In this document: positions 41,419-53,122 of the stretch, piece after piece
Numbering within the stretch: position 1 is the first letter of the stretch
Layout of the letters: each line of letters begins with the position of its first letter
Assembly (NCBI RefSeq): GCF_046630445.1
Contig: NC_092338.1
Location: 341,439,501 to 341,503,500, forward strand
Source: Rutidosis leptorrhynchoides
Lineage: Eukaryota > Streptophyta > Magnoliopsida > Asterales > Asteraceae
DNA: 64,000 bases
Direction of reading: 5' to 3'
Program-made: the position numbers and the translations under genes
The notes under the pieces: model-generated
What the model saw: only the letters and a program-made list of their open reading frames with translations
Database searches by the model: none
Told to the model about the DNA's origin: nothing

Positions 41419-41835
41419 TCAGTGAACTGCTTTAGTCCACTCATAAGATAGTCGGACTAATTGGTTTTCCATAGCTACATAGGCGTAACCTCGAGCATTC
41501 AATGATTTTTCTTCGAAACATATGAACGGCCCTTCTCTGCGTAAAGTAACGAACTCGGTATTGGAATATGTCTGATTCGTCGAGCATTTTCCTTCGTGTG
41601 ACCATTTTCCGCATTTGTGACATCTTTCAAGGTGTCGTGCTCTTCTTTTCGCTGCGGATTTTGATTTTCCTTTACTAAAATGTAACTTATTATGATCGTT
41701 CCTGAGTTCTTTTCTTACTCCGTCCAATTTGGCTCTTATTACTGATACCAGGTCACTCAGGAGTGTGACATTATTACGTTTAGTGATCAAAGCGTGTAGC
41801 ATTAGACTATGGTTCAGATCAAAGGAATTCTTCAT
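41419..41835 (-). CDS. small zinc-knuckle ORF after pol in TE-C
   Basis: From ATG at 41835 the product is about 138 aa. A basic segment (KGKSKSAAKRRARHLERC) leads into a zinc-knuckle-like motif CHKCGKWSHEGKC, with Cys-x2-Cys-x4-His-x3-Cys spacing, one residue short of the classical CCHC. It ends 17 bp before the conserved splice donor. The homologous place in TE-D is destroyed by a foldback insertion. RNA or DNA binding is possible; I know no named family. Confidence 0.5.
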   Translation of the reverse strand: MKNSFDLNHSLMLHALITKRNNVTLLSDLVSVIRAKLDGVRKELRNDHNKLHFSKGKSKSAAKRRARHLERCHKCGKWSHEGKCSTNQTYSNTEFVTLRREGPFICFEEKSLNARGYAYVAMENQLVRLSYEWTKAVH

Positions 41836-42005
41836 CTCGTAAAACCTAAAAAAATAAAAATTCAAAATGGGGGGAGAAGACTAGTTCTTTTGGGTCTGCT
41901 AGGGAAAGACCATTCGGATTCCATTCTCGAGAACTACACGAAAACAGAATATCTAACTCTAACAGAAATACATATTACCCTAAAAAGATTCGAACCTCCC
42001 CACAC

Positions 42006-43919
42006 TTAGTTAGCTGTGGTGTTGAAATTGTGATTAACATTATTTTCAATTGGATCATCAACAACTTGTATATATCTGACTTTTGCTTCAATCCATTTGT
42101 TGATTTCCTCCGTAACTTTCACAAATTCAACTAACATTGCCTTTTCTTTTCGCGATAAATTGGATACTAGTCGGTTACATAACTTAAAGTTTCCCTTAAT
42201 CTTAGTATCGTGAATCCGTTTATAAAGTTTCTTCGTTGAACTGTTAAAAACGGGTTCATCTAATTTCGTATCATCAACGGGGTTCTTTGTGATTGGTTTA
42301 TCATTAAGTATTTCTTCATCTTCCCCACACTTATGCATTTTTATTGGTCTAACAGTTTTGGTTGGTGGAGATCTAAACTTTCGGTTCACAAAAGTGATCG
42401 ATTTATCACCATCTCTAAGTGTCATTCTACCTTCTCTTACTTCAATGAACGCCTCGGTGGTTGCTAAAAATGGGCGACCTAAAATTAGAGGAATATCAAG
42501 GTTTTCCTCCATATTAATCACTATGAAGTTTGCAACAAAGGTCAAACTTCCCACGTTAACAAGTAAATTATTTGCTATTCCAACCGGGTGTTTAATGGTT
42601 AGGTCAAATGATTGAACACCTATTTTAGTTGGTTTTAATTTACCCATACCTAATCTTTTGTATAAGGAACGAGGCATAATATTTGCACTTGCTCCTAAAT
42701 CTGCGAGTCCATTATATACAGCACCATCATTAAGCAAGCAAGAAATGATAAATTCACCCGGGTCTCCTACTTTAGTAAGTCGAGTTGGTTTGTAAACCTT
42801 TTTCGGGTGTTCTTTTCTTTGTTCTTTCACTTCTATTTGAACTTCTTGTTCACATTTTTCTTCATTTCTTGGAATGGGAGGTTTGTATAAGAATTCTTCT
42901 TCATCACTCCAATTTGAATCCTCCCTATTTTCCAATTTTGATTTTTCATATGTTGTTGATAACATATTTATGTTTTCATTTTGAAGGTTTTCTTGGGTGG
43001 TGAAATTATGATTGACTTCATTGTCAACTTCCATCGGACCATGTATGTAATGTTTAACTCTGTGACCATTAACTTTAAATTCAATCCCATTTGAATTTAT
43101 TAACTCTATTGTTCCGTATGGGAAAACTCTTTTGACTATGAATGGTCCAGACCATCTTGATTTCAATTTTCCAGGAAATAGCTTGAATCGTGAATTGAAA
43201 AGAAGAACTCTGTCTCCTTCTTTAAATTCTTTTGAACTTCTGATTCTTTTATCATGCCATTTCTTCATTCTTTCTTTATAGATTAACGAATTTTCGTATG
43301 CTTCATGTCTTAATTCTTCTAATTCGTTTAGTTGACTTAATCGTAGACGTCCGGCTTCATGTAAATCAAAATTACATGTCTTCAAAGCCCAAAATGCTTT
43401 GTGTTCAATTTCTACTGGAAGATGACATGCTTTTCCGTAAACGAGTCTAAAAGGTGTGGTTCCAATTGGAGTTTTGCAGGCTGTTCTAAAAGCCCAGAGT
43501 GCATCCTCCAATTTCATGGACCATTCCTTCGGATTTGATCCTACGGTTTTCTCTAGAATATGTTTTAAAGCTCGGTTGGTATTTTCAACTTGTCCACTTG
43601 TTTGTGGATGATAAGCAGTGGAGATTTTATGAGTAACTCCATATCTTTTACGAACTTTCTCAAGTTGATTATTACAAAAATGAGTACCCCGATCACTTAT
43701 TAAAGCTTTCGGTGTTCCAAACCTTGCAAAAAGACGTTTTAAGAAGTTGACTACAACTCGTGCATCGTTAGTTGGGAGAGATTGTGCTTCCACCCATTTA
43801 GATACATAATCAATGGCAACGAGAATGTAAAGATTATTATGAGATTTTGGAAATGGACCCATAAAGTCAATACCCCAAACGTTAAATACTTCACATACTT
43901 GAATGACATTTTGTGGCAT
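42006..43919 (-). CDS. TE-C integrase fused to a second aspartic-protease domain
   Basis: An open frame of 637 codons. Residues about 1-290 are the Athila integrase core and C-terminus ([37 protein letters not shown], then a [16 protein letters not shown] module). At [10 protein letters not shown], the point near which the TE-D integrase ends, this copy continues for about 345 residues. These comprise a Glu/Lys linker, then a retropepsin-like domain ([50 protein letters not shown]), then a tail ending in [12 protein letters not shown], again like the TE-D terminus. A repeat of the NHNF coding text at both borders suggests insertion between short homologies. The normal protease of the element is also present upstream (46399-47475). 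The part before this frame is broken, so it may no longer be expressed. Confidence 0.85.
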   Translation of the reverse strand: MPQNVIQVCEVFNVWGIDFMGPFPKSHNNLYILVAIDYVSKWVEAQSLPTNDARVVVNFLKRLFARFGTPKALISDRGTHFCNNQLEKVRKRYGVTHKISTAYHPQTSGQVENTNRALKHILEKTVGSNPKEWSMKLEDALWAFRTACKTPIGTTPFRLVYGKACHLPVEIEHKAFWALKTCNFDLHEAGRLRLSQLNELEELRHEAYENSLIYKERMKKWHDKRIRSSKEFKEGDRVLLFNSRFKLFPGKLKSRWSGPFIVKRVFPYGTIELINSNGIEFKVNGHRVKHYIHGPMEVDNEVNHNFTTQENLQNENINMLSTTYEKSKLENREDSNWSDEEEFLYKPPIPRNEEKCEQEVQIEVKEQRKEHPKKVYKPTRLTKVGDPGEFIISCLLNDGAVYNGLADLGASANIMPRSLYKRLGMGKLKPTKIGVQSFDLTIKHPVGIANNLLVNVGSLTFVANFIVINMEENLDIPLILGRPFLATTEAFIEVREGRMTLRDGDKSITFVNRKFRSPPTKTVRPIKMHKCGEDEEILNDKPITKNPVDDTKLDEPVFNSSTKKLYKRIHDTKIKGNFKLCNRLVSNLSRKEKAMLVEFVKVTEEINKWIEAKVRYIQVVDDPIENNVNHNFNTTAN

Positions 43920-44003
43920 TTCATCACGTTGACTTATCTCTCCTGCCCTTTGACAAGCATCACAGGATTTGCAAAGAAGGTGTGCGTCTTTGAAAATTGT
44001 AGG

Positions 44004-47000
44004 TCAATAGAATCCAGCATCGTAAACTTTTCTTGCTGTGAGTTGAGGCCCATAATGCCCTCCTGTTGGTCCTGTGTGACAATGGTTTAAGATTTGACTA
44101 GCTTCATCTCCGAATACACATCGGCGTATTATTCCATTGGGACAACTTTTAAACAGATGTGGATCTTCCCAGAAATAGTGTTTTATATCACTAAAGAATT
44201 TCTTTCGTTTTTGGTACGATAATCCTTTTTCAAGGAATCCACATACTAAATAGTTTGCATAGTCTGCAAACCATGGAATTTCATTATAATCTATCTTCAA
44301 TAGATATTCATCACGAAAGTTGTCTTATATTTCCGATTCATTTAGAACTTCTAATTCGGGATTTTCAAGATGAGAAAGATGATCAGCGGCCAGATTTTCT
44401 GCTCCCTTTTTGTCTCGAATTTCAATATCGAACTCTTGTAAGAGTAAGATCCAACGGATTAATCGTGGTTTAGCATCTTGTTTCGAAAATAGGTATCTAA
44501 GAGTAGAATGATCGGTATAGACCACCGTTTTAGCTAGAACGAGATATGAACGAAATTTGTCAAAAGCAAAGACAATAGCAAGGAGTTCTTTTTCAGTAGT
44601 TGTGTAATTTGTTTGTGCTCCTTGTAACGTCTTACTAGCATAATATATAGGTTGAAATCATTTTTCAATCCTTTGTCCTAAAACGGCTCCCATTGCAAAA
44701 TCACTTGCATCGCACATAAGTTCAAATGGTAGATTCCAATTTGGAGTTATCATGATCGGCGCATTAGTGAGTTTTTCTTTAAGTATATTAAAAGATTTGA
44801 TGCATTCATCTGAAAAGATGAATGGAGCATCCTTTTCTAGGAGTTTATTCATAGGAGTGGTAATTTTAGAAAAATCTTTTATGAAACGTCGGTAAAAACC
44901 GGCATGCCCTAGAAAACTTCTAACTCCTCTAACATTGGTGGGATGTGGAAGTTTAGCAATTACATCTACTTTAGCTCTATCCACTTCAATTCCTTCCTTT
45001 GAAATTTTATGACCAAGAACGATGCCTTCTTTAACCATGAAATGGCATTTCTCCCAATTAAGTACTAGATTTGATTGTTCGCATCTAATAAGCATTAGTT
45101 CAAGATTAACTAGACATGATTCAAATGTATCACTGAAGACTGAAAAGTCATCTATGAAAACTTCCATGCATTCTTCTATCATGTCGTGAAAAATCGCCAT
45201 CATGCACCTTTGAAAGGTTGCAGGGGCGTTGTAAAGTCCAAATGGCATGCGTTAGTAAGCAAAAGTACCATAAGGGCACGTGAACGTGGTATTCTCTTGG
45301 TCCTCGGGTGCTATTGGAATTTGAAAATATCCGGTGAACCATCAAGAAAACAATAGTAACTATTTCTGGCTAATCTTTCCAACTTTTGATCAATAAAAGG
45401 TAAGGGAAAGTGATCTTTTCGGGCGGCGTCATTTAATTTTCTATAATCAATACAAACACGCCATCCTGTTACAGTCCTAGTAGGAATAAGCTCATTTTTC
45501 TCATTTGTGATAACAGTCATGCCACCCTTCTTAGGTACGCATTGAACTGGGCTTACCCATGGACTATCAGAGATTGGATAAATTAAACCTGCATCTAGCA
45601 GTTTAATAATTTCTTTCTTAACAACATCTTGCATATTTGGATTTAGTCTTCGTTGGCGTTACACATACGTTTTATGACCTTCTTCCATAAGGATTTTATG
45701 TGTGCAATACGAAGGACTTATTCCTTTAATATCATGAATTTTCCATGCAATAGCTGGTTTATGAGTTTTAGCACAGTAATGAGTTGAGATTTTTCATTTT
45801 CAGTAAGAGAAGACGATATTATTACAGGTAATTCAGATTCACCATGTAAATAAGCGTATTCCAAATGGTTTGGAAGTGGCTTTAACTCTAATTTCGGTGG
45901 TTCTTCTATCGATGATTTATATCGATATCTGTCTTCCTCTTTTAGCATTTGAATTTCTTCTGTTGTTGGTTCATATCCATTAGCCATAAGTGTAGCAAAC
46001 ATTTCAGTTTCTTCAATTGGTTCAGTTCCTTCTCCTAAAGAACATTCTCCTGTTCCATGTAATTCTGGAAATTCTTCTAACAATTCTGCATGTGATTCTA
46101 TAGTTTGAATATAATAACATGTATCATCTGCAGATTGCAGTTGTTGCATGGCTCTATCAACAGAAAAGGTAACACTCTCGTCCTCTATACTTAGGGTCAG
46201 TTTCTTACCAAACACGTCTATCATTGCTTTAGCCGTGTTTAAGAATGGTCTTCCTAATATAAGAGGAACTCGAGAATCTTCTTCCATATCCAGAATAACA
46301 AAATCTACTGGAAATACTAAAGTACCAACTTTAACTAGCATGTTTTCCATTATCCCTCTAGGATATTTTACTGATCGATAGGCTAGTTGTATGCTTATTC
46401 ATGTTGGTTTCAATTCTCCAAGGTCTAGTTTAGCGTATAGTGAATACGGCATTAGATTTATACTAGCACCTAAGTCTGCCAATGCTTCTATTGAACTAAG
46501 ACTACCCAGAAAACATGGAATTGTGAAACTTCCTGGATCTGAAAGTTTTTCTGGTATCTTATTCAACAACACTGCAGAACAATTAGCATTCATTGTTACA
46601 GCCGAGAGTTCTTCCATTTTCTTTCTATTTGTGATTAGATCTTTCAAGAATTTAGCATATCTAGGCATTCCTGAAATCACATCAATGAAAGGAAGATTGA
46701 CATTTATTTGTTTAAACATATCCAAGAATTTGGATTGCTCAGCGTCAAGTCTTTCTTTTCTCTTTTTACTCGGGTAAGGAAGCGGTGGTTGGTATGGTTT
46801 AACATAAGGTTTTGCCTTAACTGTGTTATCTTCATTAACCTTTTCAACTACCGGTTCTTTTTCCTTATCTTGTTCAGATTGTGGTTCTTGTGGAGTAGGA
46901 ATAGCTTCATCAGAAATTACAGGTATTTCAGGTGGTTTAAGTGTAATACCACTTCTTGTGGTAATGGCTTTAGCTGTTTCATTCCGGGGGTTAGCATTTG

Positions 47001-47475
47001 TATCGCTAGGTAAACTTCCCGGTTTTCTTTCACCTATTAACCTTGCTAGATTACTTACTTCAAGTTCCAAATTTTGAATAGAAGCTTGCTGATTTCTAAA
47101 TGCTTGAGCATTTTGTTCCTTGGTTTGTTTCTGAGATGTGAAAAACTGCGTTTGAGATTCAACAAGCTTTGACCTCATATCTTCTAAATTTAGCATTTTA
47201 TCATCGGTTTGTGGTGGTTTGTTTTGAAAAATAGGTCTTTGCTGATTGTAAGTATTGTTGGATACTTGTTGATTACTAGGACCTTGTTGGTTGTTGTATG
47301 GAATATTTCGGTTATAATTCTGATTTTGATTGTAGATTGGTCTTGGCGGTTGATAATTATTCTGATAATTATTTCCAGGCCTTTGGTTTATGTATGAAAC
47401 ACTCTCTCTTTGTTCCATTGTTAGTTCAATACTGATACAATCTTTTGTCAAATGTGGCCCCTCCACACTGTTCAC
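44004..47475 (-). pseudogene. pol: TE-C nucleocapsid tail, protease, RT, RNase H and integrase N-part
   Basis: Read right to left: Gln/Asn-rich gag tail; protease with LADLGASINLMP and [14 protein letters not shown] with WVSPVQCVPKKGG, CIDYRKLND, MPFGLYNAPATFQ and FIDDFSVF; RNase H ([25 protein letters not shown]); and the HHCC region of integrase ([13 protein letters not shown]). Breaks seen against TE-D: stop at 46399-46401 within the protease, frameshift near 45760, a stop near 45660, a frameshift near 45340, a stop near 45250, TGA near 44655, TAA at 44325-44327 and TGA near 44005. Most stops are one-base changes. The copy cannot make a full polyprotein. Confidence 0.93.
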
Positions 47476-48583
47476 AACTAATTCGTATTGAGTGAATATC
47501 TTTAGTCATCTTTTCCATTCGTCTCTCGACAGCATCTATCTTTGCAGAAATGGAATCTAAGTCATGACTAGAATCGGCTCTAGCTGCTTTAGATGATCTA
47601 ACGATATCTTTTTCTTGGTGCCACTCATGTGACTGGGAAGCAGTGTTATCAATAATTTTATAAGCATCAGTTGCGGTTTTCTTCATAATGGAACCACCAG
47701 CTGCTATATCGATGTCTTTCCTTGTAGTGATGTCGCATCCTTGGTAGAATATTTGTACTATTTGACAATTGTCTAAACCATGTTGCGGACATCCTCTCAA
47801 TAATTTTCCAAATCTTGTCAACGCCTCATAAAGAGTTTCATTTGGCTTTTGCGTGAACGTAACAATTTCTCCTGGAAGTCTCACGGCTTTAAATTCCGGA
47901 AAGAATTGTTTAAGAAATTTTTCAACTAAAACGTCCCATGTATCAATTGCCCCTTCAGGTAACGATTCTAACCAATCTTTGGCTTCTCCCTTTAAAGTCC
48001 AGGGAAATAACATGAGATATATCTGTTCATCCTCCACTTCTCGGATTTTAAATAGTGTACAGATCCTATTAAATGTACGAAGATGTTCATTTGGATCTTC
48101 CTTCGGCGCACCACTAAATTGGCATTGATTAGTTACCATGTGTAGGATTTGTCCTTTGATTTCATAATCTGGCGCATTAATGTCAGGTTGAGTAGTTGCG
48201 TGACCTTGGCCAGTGCGTTTAGCTCGCATTCGGTCTTCCATACTTAGAGGTTCCAGATTCTCCATAATTGAATTTGTTGAATCTGAATCACTAGAGGATT
48301 CTGATTTAATGGTTGGTTCCTCTACAATCTCTGTTTGAATGATTGGTGGTTCCGGAGGAAAGATTAATGGTTCAGGATCTATGAATTGTCCCTGAATATT
48401 CTCCGGATTCTCAATTGTGAGGTCGGGTTCAAAAAATGGATTATCGGAAATTTGAATTGGAGTACTTGGTCGACTGGATGACGATTCTAAAGAAAAATCA
48501 ACGGTGACAATATTTGCTAGATGTCTTGATCGAGTTACAGGTGGTGAACGTACAAAAGGTGGTGAACGTTTTGCTCGGTGCAT
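47426..48583 (-). pseudogene. gag: TE-C gag, Athila type
   Basis: ATG at 48583, 385 codons. The N-terminal third is acidic and Pro/Ser-rich. The capsid domain fits Athila gag (DPNEHLRTFNRICTLFKI, DEQIYLMLFPWTLKGEAKDWL, LYEALTRFGKLLRGCPQHG, RKDIDIAAGGSIMKKT). The zinc knuckle begins with CEQCGG but a one-base insertion near 47458 (CCCC where TE-D has TCC) shifts the frame and ends the protein early. The other frame carries on at 47475. Confidence 0.92.
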
Positions 48584-49852
48584 TCACTGAATATCCTATT
48601 AGTTATAAAAGATAAAAATTATATAAGTTATCAAAATAATAGACTTTTCTGCTTTTGCCCACGTTTCGAATAGCAAATAGATGCAGCAGGGAGCCAGAAC
48701 CCTTTAAATCGGAAGCTCACAACTCAGCCACTAACAAATTCAACTATTACTACGAAGCAGAAAATTTTGGATGTCTATCAATTTAATCACTTAAAATAAT
48801 TTTTCGTTGAAATTTAAAGAAATTTTAGAGAAGAAATAGAAAATTCTAAGTCCTAAAAACTAGAGTGTCGCGAAATAAAAAAGAAAAAGAGCGCGTCAAA
48901 AAACGTCGAAAAATAAAAGGCGTCGAAAAATAAAAATAAGAAAGTAGCGCGTCGAAACTTAGAAAGGAACTAAAAACTAAGAATTAAAAGTTGCGTCTAA
49001 AAATATTAAAGCTTAAAAGAAATACTATATCCCAAAATGGCAATAACTTAAAAAGGTACTAAAATATTAAAAACGGCGTTGCAAAATTCTAAAGCACCTA
49101 AATTTTAGTCTAAAGAAAAAGCACTTAAGGGATTTTACGGTAAAGCCTAAAAATCTAGAAATAAAAATAACTATGGCAAAAAACTATGTCTTAAAACTAA
49201 ATACGAGCGAAAAATACAAATATTACGCTAAAACAAATAAAAAGATACAAAAAAAAAATCTTAAAGTTGTAAAAAGTACAATTTTTATAAAAATATATTA
49301 TTTTTATATTATTTATTTTATAAAAGTATTAATTTTATAATTTATTAAAACTAAATAAACTAAATAAAACAAATTAATTAAAACTTAAAATTAAATAATT
49401 AAATACATAACCCTAATTAGAGTTTTAATTAAATAATAATTATAATTATTACACCATAATTATTACAGGAATCAGTCAACTGTGTCGTGTCAGGTATGTT
49501 CATGCGATCGCATGAATTTTTGCCTTCGGGCTCATGCGGTCGCATGAGCTAGAGTTTCAGGCCAGTATATGGGCTGCTACATTACCAGGCCGAATGTTTT
49601 TATTATATTTTTTTCTGTTTTCTGTTTTAGATTAAATAAAATATAAATAACTTAAATAAAAATTTAATTTTAAAAACTAATATAAAAATACTTTTATAAA
49701 TTTTTAATAACTCTTAACAACAAATATATAGATTTTTTTTCTTTTTATATTTTTGTATTAAAACGTATTTTTACAAAAACGTATTTTTACAAAAGTAAAC
49801 TAAAAATCTTTTTTTTATATATATATAGCGTTTTGCTTCCGGCGTTTGACTT
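48584..49852 (-). other. TE-C leader between primer site and gag
   Basis: 1.27 kb, very AT-rich, without ORF. It contains one pair of palindromes (49499-49549). Just before the gag ATG there is a pyrimidine-rich stretch ending in TAATAG, possibly a splice acceptor. Confidence 0.65.
49499..49549 (-). promoter_or_regulatory. paired palindromes in the TE-C gag leader
   Basis: CATGCGATCGCATG at 49501-49514 (18-bp palindrome with flanks, 49499-49516). A one-base variant, CATGCGGTCGCATG, lies at 49533-49546 and extends to 20 bp, GCTCATGCGGTCGCATGAGC. Starts are 32 bp apart. No good TATA box is seen downstream. Confidence 0.75.
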
Positions 49853-49870
49853 TCCCCGACAGCGGCGCCA
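49853..49870 (-). other. TE-C primer binding site, tRNA-Asp type
   Basis: In element sense TGGCGCCGCTGTCGGGGA, close to the usual Athila site TGGCGCCGTTGCCGGGGA. Eight bases separate it from the 5' LTR end at 49879. Confidence 0.88.
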
Positions 49871-49878
49871 AAAATACT

Positions 49879-50915
49879 TGATGTGCGTAGAGGTGTATAC
49901 GAAATAGTATTAATTTTTACATGGAAATACTATTAAATACGATACAATTTTACACAAGATATTTATTTATTTATAGAATGGATATACCTAAACCTTGCTA
50001 CAACACTTATAGGCAGTGTACCTAATCGTACAGTAGTGTAGTTTTTAGTAAGTCCGGTTCGTCCACAGGGATCTCTAGCCAAGTTTAACGCTATATTAGT
50101 TTTAACTTATAATTGTAAAAATACAAAAATATATATAAGTAGTATTATTATTATAAAGGGGGTTTTTACCGTTTAATGACCGGTTTATCGATTTTAAAAC
50201 TTTAGTCGCAGTTAAAATCTAAAGTAAAATATTAAATATATAAAAGACTTAATTTAAAGCGTAAAGTAAATAATGATAATGAAATTGCGATAAATAAAAG
50301 TGCGATAAAATAAAATTGCGATAATTAAAGAGTACGATAATTAAAAGTGCAATTAAATATAATGAAAATAAATAAAAGTGCGATATATAAAAGTGCAATT
50401 AAATATGAAATATATAAATTATGCTTATTTAAACTTCCGTAATCATGATGTTTGATGTGTTGTTTTTAGTTTATTCACATGGGTTAATTGTCCTTTGTCC
50501 TGGATTATTTGATATGTCCATACAGATTTGTCCATAATAGTCCATCAGTCATAATCATAAAGTGCTGAAGTCTTCATCAAATTATTCTTATTCCCGAAGT
50601 CAAATATTCCAACTAATTGGGGATTCGAATTGTAACAAGGTCTTAATACTTTGTTTAATGAATACACCAGGTTATCTGTCTTTTGTCTTCACCTTTTATT
50701 ATTTACTTTGTTTAATGAATACACCAGGTTATACTTTGTATTTTGTACTTTTGAGCTTTTTGGTCGTTTGCGTCTTCAATTCGTCGAATCTGTCTTTTGT
50801 CTTCACCTTTTATTATTTAAACGAATATCACTTGTAAATAGAACAATTGCAACTAAAAGCTTGTCTTTCTTGAGGGATAATGCTATGAAATATATGTTCG
50901 TTTTTAGCATTATCA
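49879..50915 (-). repeat. TE-C 5' LTR, 1037 bp, internally deleted
   Basis: Its outer parts match the 3' LTR (33884 onward and up to 35923) with a few differences. About 1.05 kb corresponding to 34680-35735 is missing. At the break a 27-bp segment ending in ACACCAGGTTAT is present twice (about 50647 and 50704), with a piece of the LTR end region between. The lost part includes the TATA box and both palindromes. Confidence 0.9.
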
Positions 50916-51018
<103 letters not shown>

Positions 51019-51282
51019 TTACTACCTTAAGAAACAAGCGTTCTAAAAATAGAACGCCACTGCCCGGTTTCGAACCCGCGACCTCTCGACAACATCCCAA
51101 ACCGTCCATCTTCCTTCTATTTTTCTCAAATACTTAGGATTATAATTTTATTAAACTCTTATTTTCTGTTCTCTTATTCGTTCCCCCTCGTTTGATCAAC
51201 AACGGCCCAACAGCAAAAAAAATGATTTCGGCCCAACAGGTAAGAGTCCATCATGAGGTTAAATGACCCAATTGAAAGTAAT
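51019..51282 (-). other. possible tRNA-derived SINE-like remnant and unassigned flank
   Basis: On the minus strand GGTTCGAAACC (51066-51076) matches the pol III B-box consensus exactly, within GAGGTCGCGGGTTCGAAACCGG. A convincing A box at the right distance is not seen and no cloverleaf can be drawn. The remaining sequence is unassigned. Confidence 0.3.
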
Positions 51283-51705
51283 TGATAAGGCTAAAAAGGA
51301 ACATATATTTCATAGAAATATCCCTCCTAAATAATAGGTTTTCATTTGTAATTGTATTATATTTTCATTGTAATTGTTTAAATAAATAAGTGCGAAGACA
51401 AAAGGCGAAAACGAAGATTTGAAGACAAAAACGTCCAAAAAGCTCAAAAGTACAAAATACAATTAAAAAGGTTCAAATTATTGATGAAGAACGTCTAAAA
51501 ATGACAAGAGTACAAGTTGCAGAACGCAAAGTACACGATATAAAATAATACGCAAGGACGTTCGAAAATCCGGAACCGGGACATGAGTCAACTCTCAACG
51601 CTCGACGCAACGGACTAAAAATTACAAGTCAACTATGCACATAAATATAATATAATATTTAAATAATTCTTAAAATTATTTATATATTATATTTATTTAT
51701 ATATT
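51283..51705 (+). repeat. old Athila-type LTR fragment, opposite orientation to TE-D
   Basis: It begins TGATAAGGCTAAAAAGGAAC and aligns with the reverse complement of 53122 down to about 52690, at about 75% identity by eye. It shares AAAGCTCAAAAGTACAAAATAC, GGACGTTCGAAAATCC, and GACGCAACGGACTAAAAATTAC. The divergence shows it is older than TE-D and not a fresh inversion. Confidence 0.65.
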
Positions 51706-51735
51706 ATATCGGCAAAGCTAAGATCCAAATATAAA

Positions 51736-53122
51736 GTGCGTCCTTTGTCCTTTGTCCATCGGTTAATTGTCCTTTGTCCTGGATTATTTAATATGTCCGT
51801 CTGGTTTTTGTCCATAACAGTCCATCAGTCATAAATATAAAGTGCGAGTATCCTCATCAAATTATCCTTATACCCGAAGTTAAATATTCCAACTAATTGG
51901 GGACTTAAACTGTAACAAGATTTTAAAATTTGTTTAATAATTACATCAGGTTATCGACTGCGTGTAACCTAAGGTTTTAATACTTTGTTAACAATTATGC
52001 CAAGTGTCCTTGTACATAATTTCACCCCTGTTTTAATAATTCTAGTGGCTATTAATCCATTCCCGTGTCCGGTTAAATGAACGATTATTCGTACATATAA
52101 ATACCCCGCCCATCGTGTCCGATCGAGTGTATATGGTTATTTATAGGGACGTTCAATTGTAAATATTTATATTAAAATTAACAAATTATCATTTAGTTAA
52201 ACAAATATAAAGCCCATTAATAGCCCATAGTCTAATTTCTACAAGTGTCGTTCTTTTGTCCAAACCCCAATTATGGTACAAAGCCCAATTACCCAATTTT
52301 AATAATTAGCCCAACATCATGATTACTTCGGATTAAATAAGCATAATAATAACTTAGCTACGAGACATTAAATTAAAAAGGTTGAACATAACTTACAATG
52401 ATTAAAAATAGCGTAGCGTTACACGGACAAAATTTCGACTTACACCCTTACAACATTCGCTAACACACCCTTATTATTAGAAATTAAAATTAAAATTAAA
52501 ATTAAAATTAAAATATATATATTACGTATATATTGAGAGAGAGATTAAAGGATATTTTTACGATCAGAATTCGCTGGCTTTTATAGGCAGTTTCATTTTT
52601 TGGGGCTCCGCGAGTCGCGGTCCAGTTGGTCTTCGAACTCCGCAAGTCGCGGAGTTCCATTTTACAGCTCACTCAACTTTGGCTCTTTGTTTGCCGACGA
52701 TTATATAAATAAATATAATATATAAATAATTTTAGTAATTATTTAAATATTATATTATATTTATGTGCATAGTTGACTTGTAATTTTTAGTCCGTTGCGT
52801 CGAGCGTTGAGAGTTGACTCTGGTCCCGGTTCCGGATTTTCGAACGTCCTTGCGAATAATTTAATATCTTGTACTTTGCGTTTTGAATCTTGTACTCTTG
52901 TAATTTTGAGACGTTTCTTATCAATAATTGGAACCTCATTGATTGTATTTTGTACTTTTGAGCTTTTTGGTCGTTTGCGTCTTCAATTCGTCGAATCTAT
53001 CTTTTGTCTTCACCTTTTATTATTTAAACGAATATCACTTGTAAATAGAACAATTGCAACTAAAAGCTTGTCTTTCTTGAGGAATAATGCTATGAAATAT
53101 ATGTTCGTTTTTAGCATTATCA
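51736..53122 (-). repeat. TE-D 3' LTR (minus strand), left part missing
   Basis: From about 51768 to TTAGCATTATCA at 53122 it follows the TE-C LTR 34490-35923. The first 600 bp of the LTR (TGATGTGCGTAG side) are absent. The text at 51736-51768 is a jumbled repeat of TCCTTTGTCC units. It contains the promoter with a different palindrome word. Confidence 0.85.
52579..52656 (-). promoter_or_regulatory. TE-D LTR promoter: TATA box and paired palindromes of a second word
   Basis: On the minus strand TATAAAA (52579-52585) lies 22 bp downstream of CCGCGAGTCGCGG (52608-52620). The partner CCGCAAGTCGCGG (52640-52652) has one G-to-A change and its palindrome extends to 52636-52656. Starts are 32 bp apart. 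The location is homologous to 35378-35455 in TE-C. Confidence 0.85.

Noticed and set aside
51066..51076. functional tRNA gene
   Set aside because: A B box is present but there is no A box, acceptor stem or cloverleaf.
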